Assembly: GCF_029537735.1 (NCBI RefSeq)
Contig: NZ_JARPUQ010000001.1
Span: forward strand, 239,468 to 303,467
Source: Robiginitalea aestuariiviva
GTDB taxonomy: Bacteria; Bacteroidota; Bacteroidia; Flavobacteriales; Flavobacteriaceae
Length of the DNA: 64,000 bases
Reading direction: 5' to 3'
Below, piece after piece: positions 9,142 through 17,522 of the stretch. A program made the position numbers and the translations under genes. Below the pieces are notes generated by a model. The model saw only the letters and a program-made list of their open reading frames with translations, did no database searches and was not told the origin of the DNA. The stretch's first letter is position 1; each line of letters starts with the position of its first letter.

Positions 9142-10185
9142 TTACGGATTTTGTACAGGCTGATGTGGGGCCTGGAAAGGCCGGGGTTTAAACGTCCTCG
9201 CCAGGGCGGCAATGGCCCGGATATGTTCGGGGGTGGTCCCGCAACACCCCCCAAGGATATTGACCAGGCCGCGTTCCAGGTACTCCCGGAGCTGTTCCTG
9301 CATTTGTTCCGGGCTTTGGTCGTACTCGCCGAAGGCGTTGGGCAGGCCGGCATTGGGGTGGGCAGACACCGCCTGGGGCGCCCGCTGGGCCAGGATTTCC
9401 AGGTAGGGTACCAGTTGCTCGGCCCCCAGGGCGCAATTCAGGCCCACGGACAGGAGGGGAATGTGGGATACCGAGATCAGGAAGGCCTCCGGGGTTTGTC
9501 CCGAAAGGGTCCGGCCGGAAGCGTCGGTTATGGTCCCGCTTACCATCACCGGGATGTCAATGCCCCGTTCGGCTTTAACCTCTTCAATGGCAAAGAGGGC
9601 GGCCTTGGCGTTCAGGGTGTCGAATACGGTTTCTACCAGCAGCAGGTCTGCCCCGCCATCCAGCAGGCCTTCCACCTGTTCCCGGTACGCCTGGCGCAGG
9701 GCCTCGAAGGTAATAGCCCGGTAGCCCGGATCGTTTACGTCCGGCGACATACTGGCCGTCTTGTTGGTGGGCCCCATGCTCCCGGCCACAAAGCGGGGTC
9801 GGGACGGGTCTTTTTGGGTAAAGGCATCGGCCTGGGCCCGGGCAATTTCAGCCGAAGCCCGGTTCAGTTCATAGGCCAGGGCTTCCATCCCGTAGTCGGC
9901 CATACCGATGGAAGTGGAGGAAAACGTATTGGTCTCAATAATATCAGCCCCGGCTTCCAGGTATTTCCGGTGCACCTCGGCAATAGCCCCGGGCTGGGTG
10001 AGGGAGAGCAGGTCGTTGTTGCCCTGCAGGGGTTGGGGCCAGTCCTTAAAGCGGTCTCCTCGGAAGTCCGCTTCCGTGAAGTTATAGCGCTGCAACATGG
10101 TCCCCATGGCGCCGTCAAGCACCAGGATGCGATCGTTCAGGATGGAATACAGGTCCGCCATATCATACATTTGGGTCCGTGCCAT
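9142..10185 (-). CDS. metH: Methionine synthase, homocysteine-binding half (split MetH)
   Basis: About 347 residues forming the homocysteine S-methyltransferase barrel. Visible motifs are [11 protein letters not shown] at the start, ETNTFSS, the zinc ligand Cys in VGLNCALG and the Cys pair in [10 protein letters not shown]. Two more Met codons (10170 and 10161) are possible starts; all lie downstream of the SAM-I riboswitch at 10267-10370. Together with the downstream gene it makes a complete cobalamin-dependent MetH in two polypeptides. High SAM is expected to turn this transcript off through the riboswitch. Confidence 0.93.
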   Translation of the reverse strand: MARTQMYDMADLYSILNDRILVLDGAMGTMLQRYNFTEADFRGDRFKDWPQPLQGNNDLLSLTQPGAIAEVHRKYLEAGADIIETNTFSSTSIGMADYGMEALAYELNRASAEIARAQADAFTQKDPSRPRFVAGSMGPTNKTASMSPDVNDPGYRAITFEALRQAYREQVEGLLDGGADLLLVETVFDTLNAKAALFAIEEVKAERGIDIPVMVSGTITDASGRTLSGQTPEAFLISVSHIPLLSVGLNCALGAEQLVPYLEILAQRAPQAVSAHPNAGLPNAFGEYDQSPEQMQEQLREYLERGLVNILGGCCGTTPEHIRAIAALARTFKPRPFQAPHQPVQNP

Positions 10186-10266
10186 ACCCCCGAAACCTTT
10201 CGGAAGGTAGAAACTGAATTGCAAAACATCGAGTAAAAATGGGAAATGGCCTGGAAAGCCGGTTGG

Positions 10267-10370
10267 TTATCTGTCCGGCGTACCGGATAGAATGTAGCAC
10301 CTTCTCCGGCCCAGTGGCCCGAGGGTTGCTAAGGCTTCGCAGGGTCTATTCCCTCCACCTTTCTCGATAA
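10267..10370 (-). ncRNA. SAM-I riboswitch (S-box) upstream of metH
   Basis: On the minus strand the RNA starts with TTATCGAGAAAGGTGGAGGG and shows the SAM-I core in order: GGTGGAGGGA, a short P2 arm with the GAAGCC segment, TTAGCAACC, the P3 arm, AAGGTGCTAC, a P4 hairpin TCCGG-TACG-CCGGA, and the closing GATAA. P1 pairs TTATC (10370-10366) with GATAA (10271-10267). The layout and conserved bases match the SAM-I family. It lies 80-105 nt before the metH start, so SAM should repress metH and metF. I saw no convincing terminator after it; the expression platform may act on translation. Confidence 0.92.
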
Positions 10371-10396
10371 CAATGCAGCCTGGCAATGAACTGGCG

Positions 10397-10404
10397 CAAA
10401 GTAA
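10397..10404 (-). promoter_or_regulatory. Candidate promoter -7 box for metH-metF
   Basis: On the minus strand TTACTTTG (7 of 8 to TAnnTTTG) with a TTTG at 10428-10425, about 20 bp upstream, as -33 box. The start point would fall some 20 bp before the riboswitch. Within the gene-free stretch 10186-10511 the only other things seen are the riboswitch and a weak terminator. Confidence 0.5.
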
Positions 10405-10461
10405 CGGCACCTGCCCGGCAAAAACAAACCTCAGCCCCGATTTTTACGATGCCCAAGGCCT

Positions 10462-10501
10462 CAAAACCCCTACTGATCTGCAGCCCTTGTGTATAGGGGT
10501 G
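10462..10501 (-). terminator. Possible terminator after the flavin reductase gene
   Basis: On the minus strand ACCCCTA and TAGGGGT form a 7-bp stem with a 21-nt loop, followed by a short T run (TTTTG). It lies just after the stop at 10512. The long loop makes it only moderately convincing. Confidence 0.45.
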
Positions 10502-10511
10502 GTGGGCTGCC

Positions 10512-11573
10512 CTATTTCAGCGCCTGTACCACCTCCTTTTTTGCTTCCTTCCGGCTGCCGTCAAAACCGTTGATGCCGCCCACAGTGGTGTACTTCATAA
10601 CAAAACGCTTCCCCGGACGGGCCACCTGGTAGGCACTTTGACACATTACCGCAGCCTCGTGGAATCCCGACAGGATCAGTTTGAGCTTTCCGGGGTAGGT
10701 ATTGACATCCCCAATGGCGTACACCCCGGGGATATTGGTCTGATAGTCGTAGGCATTGTTCACGCGGATCGCATTCTTTTCGATCTCCAGCCCCCAGTTC
10801 CCGATGGGCCCGAGCTTGGGCGACAGTCCGAAGAGGGGGATAAAGCTATCGGCCTCCACATAGACCTCCCCCCGTTTAGGGTCGTTATGGGCCACCACTA
10901 CCGCTTCCAGGTGTTCGTCCCCATAGAGGCGGCTTACCTGGGCTTCGGTAAGCAGGCGAATACGGCCTTCGGCAGCCAGGGCAGCGGCCTTATCCACCGA
11001 ATCCTGTGCCCCCCGGAATTCGTTCCGGCGGTGGACCAGGTGCACCTCGGCCGCAATCCCGACCAGGTGGATGGCCCAATCGAGGGCGGAATCCCCACCC
11101 CCGGCAATGACCACTTTTTTCCCGCGATAGGCCTCCGGGTCTTTGATCATATAGGCCACCCCCTTATCCTCAAAAAGTTGCAGGTCCGGAATCTGGGGTT
11201 TGCGCGGCTCAAAAGAGCCCAGCCCGCCAGCGATCACCACCACAGGGGCCCGGTGCGCTGTCCCCTTATCCGTGGTTACTATAAATTGGTCTTCGGCATC
11301 CCGATCCAGGGTTTCGGCCCGCTCCCCCAGGGTAAACCCGGGGCTGAAAGGACGAATCTGCTCCAGCAGGCGCTCCACCAGGTCGCCCGCCAGGATTTCC
11401 GGATAGGCGGGAATGTCGTAAATCGGTTTTTTGGGGTAGATTTCCGCACATTGCCCCCCGGGTTGCGGCAGGGCGTCTATCAGGTGGCAGCGCAGGCCCA
11501 GCAGGCCGGCTTCAAATACGGTAAACAGGCCGGTAGGGCCTGCACCTATAATTAGCAAGTCGGTTTGTATCAT
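10512..11573 (-). CDS. NAD(P)H flavin oxidoreductase, thioredoxin reductase-like ferredoxin-NADP reductase
   Basis: 353 residues with two dinucleotide-binding motifs: IGAGPTGLFTVFEAG at the N-terminus for FAD and VIAGGGDSALDWA near residue 155 for NAD(P)H. There is no CxxC redox pair, so it belongs to the ferredoxin-NADP reductase type (YumC-like) rather than true thioredoxin reductase. Being the last gene of the cluster with sulfite reductase, cobA and the siroheme dehydrogenase, it probably supplies electrons, via ferredoxin, to sulfite reductase; that is inference. Its ATG overlaps the upstream stop codon in an ATGA. Confidence 0.88.
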   Translation of the reverse strand: MIQTDLLIIGAGPTGLFTVFEAGLLGLRCHLIDALPQPGGQCAEIYPKKPIYDIPAYPEILAGDLVERLLEQIRPFSPGFTLGERAETLDRDAEDQFIVTTDKGTAHRAPVVVIAGGLGSFEPRKPQIPDLQLFEDKGVAYMIKDPEAYRGKKVVIAGGGDSALDWAIHLVGIAAEVHLVHRRNEFRGAQDSVDKAAALAAEGRIRLLTEAQVSRLYGDEHLEAVVVAHNDPKRGEVYVEADSFIPLFGLSPKLGPIGNWGLEIEKNAIRVNNAYDYQTNIPGVYAIGDVNTYPGKLKLILSGFHEAAVMCQSAYQVARPGKRFVMKYTTVGGINGFDGSRKEAKKEVVQALK

Positions 11574-12163
11574 CTTAGGTTTTCCTCGTTTTGGGCCACC
11601 AGCCGGCTGGTTACCCGGTTCATCTCTTTTACTTTGGCCTGAAAGTCTCCCTGAAGGGTCCTGCGGTAGGCATGGAGGTTTTGTACCAGCTCGCTGATGT
11701 CGTCCGGGAGGATGGCCTCGAAAAACTCCCGGAGCCGCTTGGCCGTGGTAGGCGATTGCCCGTTGGTACTGATCGCGATTTTAACCTGTCCTTTGGTTAC
11801 TATTCCCCCCATATAAAAATCGCAGAAAGGCGGGTTATCGGCCACGTTCACCAGGATATGCCGCTGCCGGCAATCCCGGTAAACCTGCGTATTGACCTCG
11901 GGCCGGTCGGTGGTGGCAATGACCAGGTGTTTGCCCTGCAGGTAGCCGGGGTGGTATTCACCAAAGACCAGGTTGGCCCGGTACCCCTCGGCCAGGGTCC
12001 GGGTGTCCTCCCGGAAGAACGGGGCCACCAGGGTTACCCGGGCGTCCGGGCTGGATTTGGTCAAAAAGCGAAGTTTTTCCTCCGCTACGTATCCTCCGCC
12101 CACAATTAAAATCTCCAGCTGTTGGGCCTTCAGGAAGATGGGATAAAGCGTATTTCGTTTCAT
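11570..12163 (-). CDS. Precorrin-2 dehydrogenase / siroheme synthase N-terminal type
   Basis: 197 residues with an NAD-binding motif (IVGGGYVAEEKLRF) and a domain order like the Met8/SirC or CysG N-terminal half. It oxidises precorrin-2 to sirohydrochlorin and, in Met8-like enzymes, also inserts iron. CysG is split here: the methyltransferase is the adjacent cobA. Starts and stops are overlapped (ATGA) with cobA upstream and the flavin reductase downstream, which ties siroheme supply to the sulfite reductase gene in the same run. Confidence 0.9.
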   Translation of the reverse strand: MKRNTLYPIFLKAQQLEILIVGGGYVAEEKLRFLTKSSPDARVTLVAPFFREDTRTLAEGYRANLVFGEYHPGYLQGKHLVIATTDRPEVNTQVYRDCRQRHILVNVADNPPFCDFYMGGIVTKGQVKIAISTNGQSPTTAKRLREFFEAILPDDISELVQNLHAYRRTLQGDFQAKVKEMNRVTSRLVAQNEENLR

Positions 12164-12948
12164 ATAGATTCAAGGGTTTGGGGCATCCGGAAGGTAGAGG
12201 GCCATACCTCCGGCACGGGATGCCGGCTTTTCCGATATTTTTTCACTACGGTACCGGCCACGATTACAGCGGGGTTTTGCAGCCCGGCTGCTTCAACCTG
12301 CCGGGCGATGGTGGCCACAGTGCCTACCACCATACGCGAAGCCGGGGTACTGCCTTCCTGAATCACCGCAACGGGGAGCCCGGACTTCCCGCAATCCGAA
12401 AAACAGGCCATGATCTCGGCAATTTTGGACATCCCCATCAGGATGACCACCGTGGCAGAGGAACGCGCTGCAAGTGCAATGTCAGCACTCATGCGGTGGG
12501 CCCGGGTGGTTCCCGTCAAAACCCAAAAACTTTCGGCTTCTCCCCTCAGGGTCATGGGGATATGTTGCAGGGCAGGGACCGCCAGGCTGGAGGACAGGCC
12601 GGGAACCACTTCCACAGCCATGCCATGGGATACCGCATGATCCAGCTCTTCAGATCCCCGGCCAAACACAAAGGGGTCACCGCCCTTGAGGCGCACCACG
12701 TGTAAGCCCTGCCGGCCACGGTGGGCAATCAGGTCGTGAATCTGGGGCTGCCTGTAAGCCACACACCCTTTTCGTTTGCCCACAAACAGGTGTTCGGCCT
12801 GGGGGGCGTAGGCCAGGAGTTCCTTTGCCACCAGGGCATCGTAGAGCACCACATCAGCCGTACCCAGCAGGCGTACCGCCTTCAGGGTGATCAGCTCCGG
12901 ATCGCCCGGGCCAGCCCCAATCAGGGTGAGTTTGCCCCTACCCGGCAT
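12160..12948 (-). CDS. cobA: Uroporphyrinogen-III C-methyltransferase
   Basis: 262 residues. It adds two SAM-derived methyl groups to uroporphyrinogen III to make precorrin-2 for siroheme. Motifs are LTLIGAGPGDPELIT near the start, VVRLKGGDPFVFGRG and the late VILMGM. The ATG lies 8 bp before the end of the sulfite reductase gene (11-bp overlap), so the two are coupled. The downstream gene starts in the stop codon of this one. Confidence 0.95.
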   Translation of the reverse strand: MPGRGKLTLIGAGPGDPELITLKAVRLLGTADVVLYDALVAKELLAYAPQAEHLFVGKRKGCVAYRQPQIHDLIAHRGRQGLHVVRLKGGDPFVFGRGSEELDHAVSHGMAVEVVPGLSSSLAVPALQHIPMTLRGEAESFWVLTGTTRAHRMSADIALAARSSATVVILMGMSKIAEIMACFSDCGKSGLPVAVIQEGSTPASRMVVGTVATIARQVEAAGLQNPAVIVAGTVVKKYRKSRHPVPEVWPSTFRMPQTLESI

Positions 12949-15031
12949 AGCGTAGGTTGTTTTGGCGGAAGGTTTCTGCCAGGTCCAGAAAAGCGGCCGC
13001 TTGCTTCAGGTAGCGCGAGGCGAAATCCGCCTCCGGGGCGTGCTGCTGAATCGCCAAAACCGAATCGCGGAAAGGTTGAACCCCGAAGGGTTTGTCCTGG
13101 CCGGTGAAATGTAAATCAAAGTCTTCCAGGATACCGGCATGGGTATTGGTCGTAACCCCTTCCCCGGTAAGCAGGGCCTTGGCGGTATGGATCTGGGCAC
13201 TGTAAGCATGGTACAGTGCTGCCGCCCACTTTTCTCCGGCCAGGGCCTGCCGGGCCTCTTCGAGCTTTTCCCGCCCTTCCAGCAGCAAGGTGGCCACCAG
13301 GTCAATCACCACCCCGGCGCATTCCCCCACGCCAATGGCTTTCTCGTATTTCTCCCGCGCGCCCCAGTCGATAAAGTCCTCATCGGTCAGGGTAGCCGTA
13401 TCTGCCAGCGATTTCAACAGGGCATAGAAATACTGTTGCCCCCGGGCCTGGTAATAGGTGTGGTAGGCCTGCCCCTGCCCGTGGGCCTGATAGTCGTCCA
13501 GGATACGGCGTAAGGCATCCGGGCCCCTCCGGGAGGGGACTTTGATCACCTTATCTGCAAATAAACCTTGCCCCCCACCCAGGTTACCCCCGCCCAGGAG
13601 CACCTGCAGGGCCGGCGCAACCCGCTTATCCGGGGTGCGAATGGACATTCCCTGAAATCCGATGTGCGCCATGGTGTGCTGCCCGCAGGCATTCATACAC
13701 CCGGAAATCTTGATGACCACATCAGGATTGGATTGAAAATGGGGGTATTCGGCTTTTAACAGGCGCTCCAGTTCCGCGGCAATACCCGTACTGCTGGCAA
13801 TCCCCAGGTTACAGGTGTCGGTGCCCGGGCAGGCGGTGATATCCGCAGCACTCTGGTAGCCCGGTTCAGCCAGGCCCAGAGCCTTAAGGCGCTCATAAAA
13901 ATAGGGCAGCCAGCGTTCCTTTACATAGGGAAGCAGGATATTCTGCCTCAGGGTCAGCCGCAGCTCCCCGGCTGCATAGCGGGAAGCAAGGGCCGCAAGA
14001 GCCCGGGCCTGTTCTGTGGAGAAATTCCCGAGCTTGACCTTTAAGCCCACGGCCACATATCCGGGTTGCCGCTGGGGTAATACATTATTCTGCTTCCAGG
14101 CCTGGTAGGCACTGGGATTTTCCACTGTCGGGATTTCCGGTGCCTGCACCGCGGGCACCGGTTTGGGATACGTTTCCGTATCGATGGGATATACGGGATA
14201 CGGCAGGGCAGGCCATTCTTCCCGGATGCGCTCCCGGAAGGCTTCCAGCCCCATTTCCTTCAGGAGGAATTTCATCCGGGCCTTGGCCCGGCTTTTCCGT
14301 TCCCCATGACGGTCAAAAACACGGAGGACGGCTTCCATAAGGGGAATGATCCGGTCTGCTTCCAGGAATTCGTACAGCACATCCGCATGCCTGGGCTGTG
14401 CCCCCAGCCCACCGCCAATCAACACTTTAAATCCGCGCTGGCGCCCCTGTATACGTGCCAGGAAGCCCAGGTCGTGCATATAGGAAAGACCGGTATCGGC
14501 ATCGCTTCCGGAAAAAGAGACCTTGAATTTCCGGCCGAGTTCCTGCCCCACAGGATTGCGAAGGAAATATTCAAACACCGCCTGGGCATAGGGCGAAACG
14601 TCAAAGGCTTCCTGCGGGTCAATACCGGCCGTTTCACTGGCCGTTACATTGCGGACCGTATTGCCGCAGGCTTCCCGAAGGGTTACCTGGTCTCTTTCCA
14701 GTTCAGCCCAAAGCTCCGGGGTGCGGTCCAGGTCTACATAATGGATCTGCAGGTCCTGCCGGGTAGTAATATGCAATTTCCCAGTGGAGTATTCATCCGA
14801 TACCTGGGCAATGCGCTCCAGTTGAGTGGCCCGGAGTTTGCCATAGGGGATTTTGATGCGGATCATCTGCACCCCCGGCTGCCGTTGCCCGTAAACCCCG
14901 CGGGCCAGGCGCAGACTCCGGAATTTTTCCGGGTCCAGCTGCCCTTCCCGGAACAGGCGTATTTTGCGTTCGAGCTCCAGGATATCCCGTTCCACTACGG
15001 GGTTTTCGATTTCAGTTCGGAAGCTATTCAT
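12938..15031 (-). CDS. Siroheme/4Fe-4S sulfite reductase (NirA-type) with C-terminal HEPN-like domain
   Basis: 697 residues. The first 530 form the two ferredoxin-like repeats of the nitrite/sulfite reductase family; the siroheme-4Fe-4S ligands are Cys401, Cys407, Cys445 and Cys449 (ACPGTDTC and SGCMNACGQH). Given neighbours for PAPS reduction and siroheme, sulfite is the likely substrate. Residues about 560-697 are an added helical region; EKWAAALYHAYSAQIHTAKA and later helices look like a HEPN domain. The gene starts 69 bp after cysH. An 11-base element shared with the cysH upstream region lies at 15054-15064. Confidence 0.92.
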   Translation of the reverse strand: MNSFRTEIENPVVERDILELERKIRLFREGQLDPEKFRSLRLARGVYGQRQPGVQMIRIKIPYGKLRATQLERIAQVSDEYSTGKLHITTRQDLQIHYVDLDRTPELWAELERDQVTLREACGNTVRNVTASETAGIDPQEAFDVSPYAQAVFEYFLRNPVGQELGRKFKVSFSGSDADTGLSYMHDLGFLARIQGRQRGFKVLIGGGLGAQPRHADVLYEFLEADRIIPLMEAVLRVFDRHGERKSRAKARMKFLLKEMGLEAFRERIREEWPALPYPVYPIDTETYPKPVPAVQAPEIPTVENPSAYQAWKQNNVLPQRQPGYVAVGLKVKLGNFSTEQARALAALASRYAAGELRLTLRQNILLPYVKERWLPYFYERLKALGLAEPGYQSAADITACPGTDTCNLGIASSTGIAAELERLLKAEYPHFQSNPDVVIKISGCMNACGQHTMAHIGFQGMSIRTPDKRVAPALQVLLGGGNLGGGQGLFADKVIKVPSRRGPDALRRILDDYQAHGQGQAYHTYYQARGQQYFYALLKSLADTATLTDEDFIDWGAREKYEKAIGVGECAGVVIDLVATLLLEGREKLEEARQALAGEKWAAALYHAYSAQIHTAKALLTGEGVTTNTHAGILEDFDLHFTGQDKPFGVQPFRDSVLAIQQHAPEADFASRYLKQAAAFLDLAETFRQNNLRYAG

Positions 15032-15053
15032 TCTATCTTTCCTATAGATTATA

Positions 15054-15064
15054 TAGATTTATAA
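15054..15064. promoter_or_regulatory. Candidate operator, TAGATTTATAA element before sulfite reductase
   Basis: The 11-mer TAGATTTATAA (plus strand) recurs exactly at 15824-15834 upstream of cysH. It sits in a 69-bp AT-rich gap in otherwise GC-rich DNA. A binding site for the adjacent Rrf2 protein is an inference. Confidence 0.4.
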
Positions 15065-15100
15065 ATAAAAGTATACCGTTATTCCCTCTCCCCTGATAAC

Positions 15101-15724
15101 CTAGGTGTGCAGGCCGCACTCCCGGTGGGCCAGCACCTTTGTGGGGTCGTAATATTTATGTTCGTTGGGAAGGCCATGGCGGGACAGGTAGCCATCCAAC
15201 CGGGCATCGCTCCAGTAGTAAAAAGGCGAAACCTTCAATACCCCATCGGCACTCAGACTCATGATATCCAGGGAATCCCGGTGGGCGGTCTGCCCTTTGC
15301 GCAAGTTGGTAAACCACACGTCTGGTTTGTGTTCCTGCATGGCACGGCGGAAAGGCTCCAGCTTTACCTGTTCGGTAAATTCCGCATGCCTGGGGTCCTC
15401 AATATCGGGTATCCCAAGCGTGGCATCCCGGTGGGCCGCCGTTTGTTTGGGGATATACGGCCGAATTTTCAAATCCAGCCGGCGTATCAATTCCTCCGCG
15501 TGGCGGTACGTCTGGGGAGTGTTATAGCCGGTGTCGCACCAAATCACAGGCATGTTTTCCTCAACCTCGGTTACGGCATGCAGCAGGGCCACTTCATACG
15601 GGCGAAAGTTCGTGGTGATTACCGGTCGTTCAGCCCGTTCCACAGCCCAGGAAATGATCTCTTCCGGGGGGATACCCTTGAGGTGCTGGTTCAGGTGACG
15701 GATGTGTGCAGGATCCCAGGACAT
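15101..15724 (-). CDS. cysH: Phosphoadenylyl-sulfate (PAPS) reductase
   Basis: 207 residues. Reduces PAPS to sulfite with thioredoxin. The C-terminal RECGLHT holds the catalytic cysteine (Cys203), and the N-terminal half shows the adenylyl-binding ITTNF and IWCDTGYNT segments. The only other cysteine is Cys63, so the four Fe-S ligands of APS reductases are missing; the protein is a PAPS-type enzyme by that rule. ATP sulfurylase and APS kinase genes are not in this window. It lies between the Rrf2 gene and sulfite reductase. Confidence 0.92.
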   Translation of the reverse strand: MSWDPAHIRHLNQHLKGIPPEEIISWAVERAERPVITTNFRPYEVALLHAVTEVEENMPVIWCDTGYNTPQTYRHAEELIRRLDLKIRPYIPKQTAAHRDATLGIPDIEDPRHAEFTEQVKLEPFRRAMQEHKPDVWFTNLRKGQTAHRDSLDIMSLSADGVLKVSPFYYWSDARLDGYLSRHGLPNEHKYYDPTKVLAHRECGLHT

Positions 15725-15730
15725 AATATT

Positions 15731-15835
15731 CCTATTAATTTACTAGAGTATTCAAAACTACACTTCTTTTTCGGATGTAACTCAACAAAATCGTTAAAAA
15801 TCACATAAACCCTATTGTTTTAGTAGATTTATAAG
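15731..15835. promoter_or_regulatory. cysH promoter with inverted operator-like elements
   Basis: On the minus strand TAGTTTTG at 15760-15753 is a perfect TAnnTTTG -7 box, about 30 bp before the cysH ATG. It is flanked by TAGTAGATTTATAAG on the plus strand (15821-15835) and TAGTAAATTAATAGG on the minus strand (15745-15731), which agree at 12 of 15 bases. The whole 162-bp gap is AT-rich. Regulation by the neighbouring Rrf2 protein is plausible. Confidence 0.5.
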
Positions 15836-15886
15836 AAACAGACTGAGTTTTTATAAGATCGGCAACCCCGGAAGCTCATTAAGGGT

Positions 15887-16294
15887 TTATAGGATATCGG
15901 CCAGGGAGTTGTTGCGGTAGACCTCTAAAGCGCTGTCCCGCACCTGCAGCATGAGCTTGTTTACAGAGCAACGCGATTCGTCCGGACAGTCCGCACACTT
16001 CTCATAGAAATTCAGGCTTACGCAGGGCACCATGGCAATGGGCCCTTCCAATACCCGCATTACACTGGTCATTGGGATATCCGCCGGGTCCTTGATCAGG
16101 TAGTATCCCCCGCCCTTGCCCTTGCGCGACCCCAGGAAGCCGTTTTTGCGAAGGGTAAGCAGGATGCTCTCCAGGAATTTCTGGGATATGTTTTCGGCCT
16201 TGGCGATCTCCGCGATCTGCACGGGTTGCCGATCCGGTTGGGAAGCCAGGTAGGAAAGTGCTTTAAGGCCGTATTTGGTCTTCTTGGACAGCAT
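15887..16294 (-). CDS. Rrf2 family transcriptional regulator
   Basis: 135 residues with the Rrf2 winged helix: KYGLKALSYLA, the helix IAEIAKAENISQKFLESIL, and the wing GSRKGKGGGYYL. Four cysteines follow at 91, 100, 103 and 109, so an iron-sulfur cluster or thiol switch is possible; the spacing differs from IscR (three Cys). Placed between the sulfhydrylase and cysH genes it likely controls sulfur assimilation, as CymR does in Firmicutes. It starts 27 bp after the sulfhydrylase, so it may also be read from the SAM-I controlled transcript. Confidence 0.92.
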   Translation of the reverse strand: MLSKKTKYGLKALSYLASQPDRQPVQIAEIAKAENISQKFLESILLTLRKNGFLGSRKGKGGGYYLIKDPADIPMTSVMRVLEGPIAMVPCVSLNFYEKCADCPDESRCSVNKLMLQVRDSALEVYRNNSLADIL

Positions 16295-16321
16295 AGTACG
16301 AAGATAGGAAAAATGGAGATG

Positions 16322-17503
16322 CTAGCCGCCGATGCTATCCAGGGCCTGCCCCAGGTCCGCACAGATATCTTCGGGGTGCTCCAGGCCCACAGAAATCCGT
16401 ACCATCCCGTCCGTAATCCCGCTTTCCGCCCGTTCGGCAGGGCTCAGCTTGCTGTGGGTGGTAGAGGCCGGGTGGGTCACGATACTGCGCGTATCCCCCA
16501 GGTTGGCCGAGAGGGACAACAGCCGGATGTGGTCAAAAAAGGTGCGCCCCCCATCCACGCCCCCTTCTACCTCGAAGGCCACCACACAGCCGCCGGCCTT
16601 CATCTGCTTTTTGGCCAGGGCAAATTGGGGGTGACTCTTCAGGAAGGGGTATTTCACCCAGTTAACCCTGGGGTGAGCCGAAAGAAATTCCGCCACCTTC
16701 AGGGCATTCTCGCAATGCCGGTCTACGCGTACCGCAAGGGTTTCCATGCTTTTTGACAGCAGCCAGGCATTAAAGGGGGAGAGGGCCGGGCCGGTAATAC
16801 GGGCAAACCGGTAAATCCGGTCGATCAGGCCTGCAGGGCCCACAGTTATCCCGGCCAGCACCCGCCCCTGCCCGTCCATTAGCTTGGTGCCGGAGTGGAT
16901 CACCAGGTCTGCCCCGAAGCGGATGGGTTGCTGCAGGTAGGGCGTGGCAAAGCAATTGTCTATCACCAGCAGCAGCCCGTGCTTGCGGGCGATCTGCCCC
17001 AAAGCCTCCAGGTCCAGGACATCCACTGCGGGGTTAGTGGGGCTTTCGGCATAGAGGATGCGCGTATTGGGCTGGATAAGTCCCTCGATCTCCTCCAGGC
17101 GGTCGTGGCGGAAATAGGAATGTCCGATGTTCCATTTGGGGAAGATCTGGGTCAGCAGGGTATGGGTCGACCCGAATACGGACCGGCTGGCCACCACGTG
17201 GTCCCCGCTGTCCAGCAGGGCCGCAAAGGTGGAGAACACCGCCGCCATTCCGGAGGCAAAGGCAAACCCGGCCTCGGCGCCTTCCATCTGGCAGACCTTC
17301 TGGATCCACTCGGAAGTATTCGGGTTGGAATAGCGGGAGTAGATGGTGCGGTCCTTTTCCTCCGCGAAGGAGGCGCGCATATCCTCGGCATCCTCAAAAA
17401 CAAAGCTCGAACTCAGGTACATGGGCGCAGAGTGCTCCATAAAGTCGGTTCGGGGAATCTGGGTGCGGATGGCGTCGGTCTCGGTGCGGTGTTGCTTTTT
17501 CAT
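16322..17503 (-). CDS. metZ: PLP-dependent O-acylhomoserine sulfhydrylase / cystathionine gamma-synthase family
   Basis: 393 residues of the Cys/Met metabolism PLP family. The cofactor lysine is Lys207 in VIHSGTKLMDGQGR; other marks are SRYSNPN, ASGMAA and the ESPTNP segment. It most likely uses the O-acylhomoserine made by the upstream fusion enzyme and sulfide to form homocysteine; the exact substrate (acetyl or succinyl ester, sulfide or cysteine) cannot be fixed from sequence. The start is set at 17503 (MKKQHRTETDA), 19 bp after the fusion gene's stop, rather than the longer frame. Confidence 0.9.
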   Translation of the reverse strand: MKKQHRTETDAIRTQIPRTDFMEHSAPMYLSSSFVFEDAEDMRASFAEEKDRTIYSRYSNPNTSEWIQKVCQMEGAEAGFAFASGMAAVFSTFAALLDSGDHVVASRSVFGSTHTLLTQIFPKWNIGHSYFRHDRLEEIEGLIQPNTRILYAESPTNPAVDVLDLEALGQIARKHGLLLVIDNCFATPYLQQPIRFGADLVIHSGTKLMDGQGRVLAGITVGPAGLIDRIYRFARITGPALSPFNAWLLSKSMETLAVRVDRHCENALKVAEFLSAHPRVNWVKYPFLKSHPQFALAKKQMKAGGCVVAFEVEGGVDGGRTFFDHIRLLSLSANLGDTRSIVTHPASTTHSKLSPAERAESGITDGMVRISVGLEHPEDICADLGQALDSIGG

Positions 17504-17522
17504 GCCTGATAATTGGTTACGG

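Noticed and set aside
9138-9353. Upstream extension of the second metH frame
   Set aside because: It overlaps the end of the first half in another frame and reads as low-quality sequence; homology starts at the TTG at 9137.
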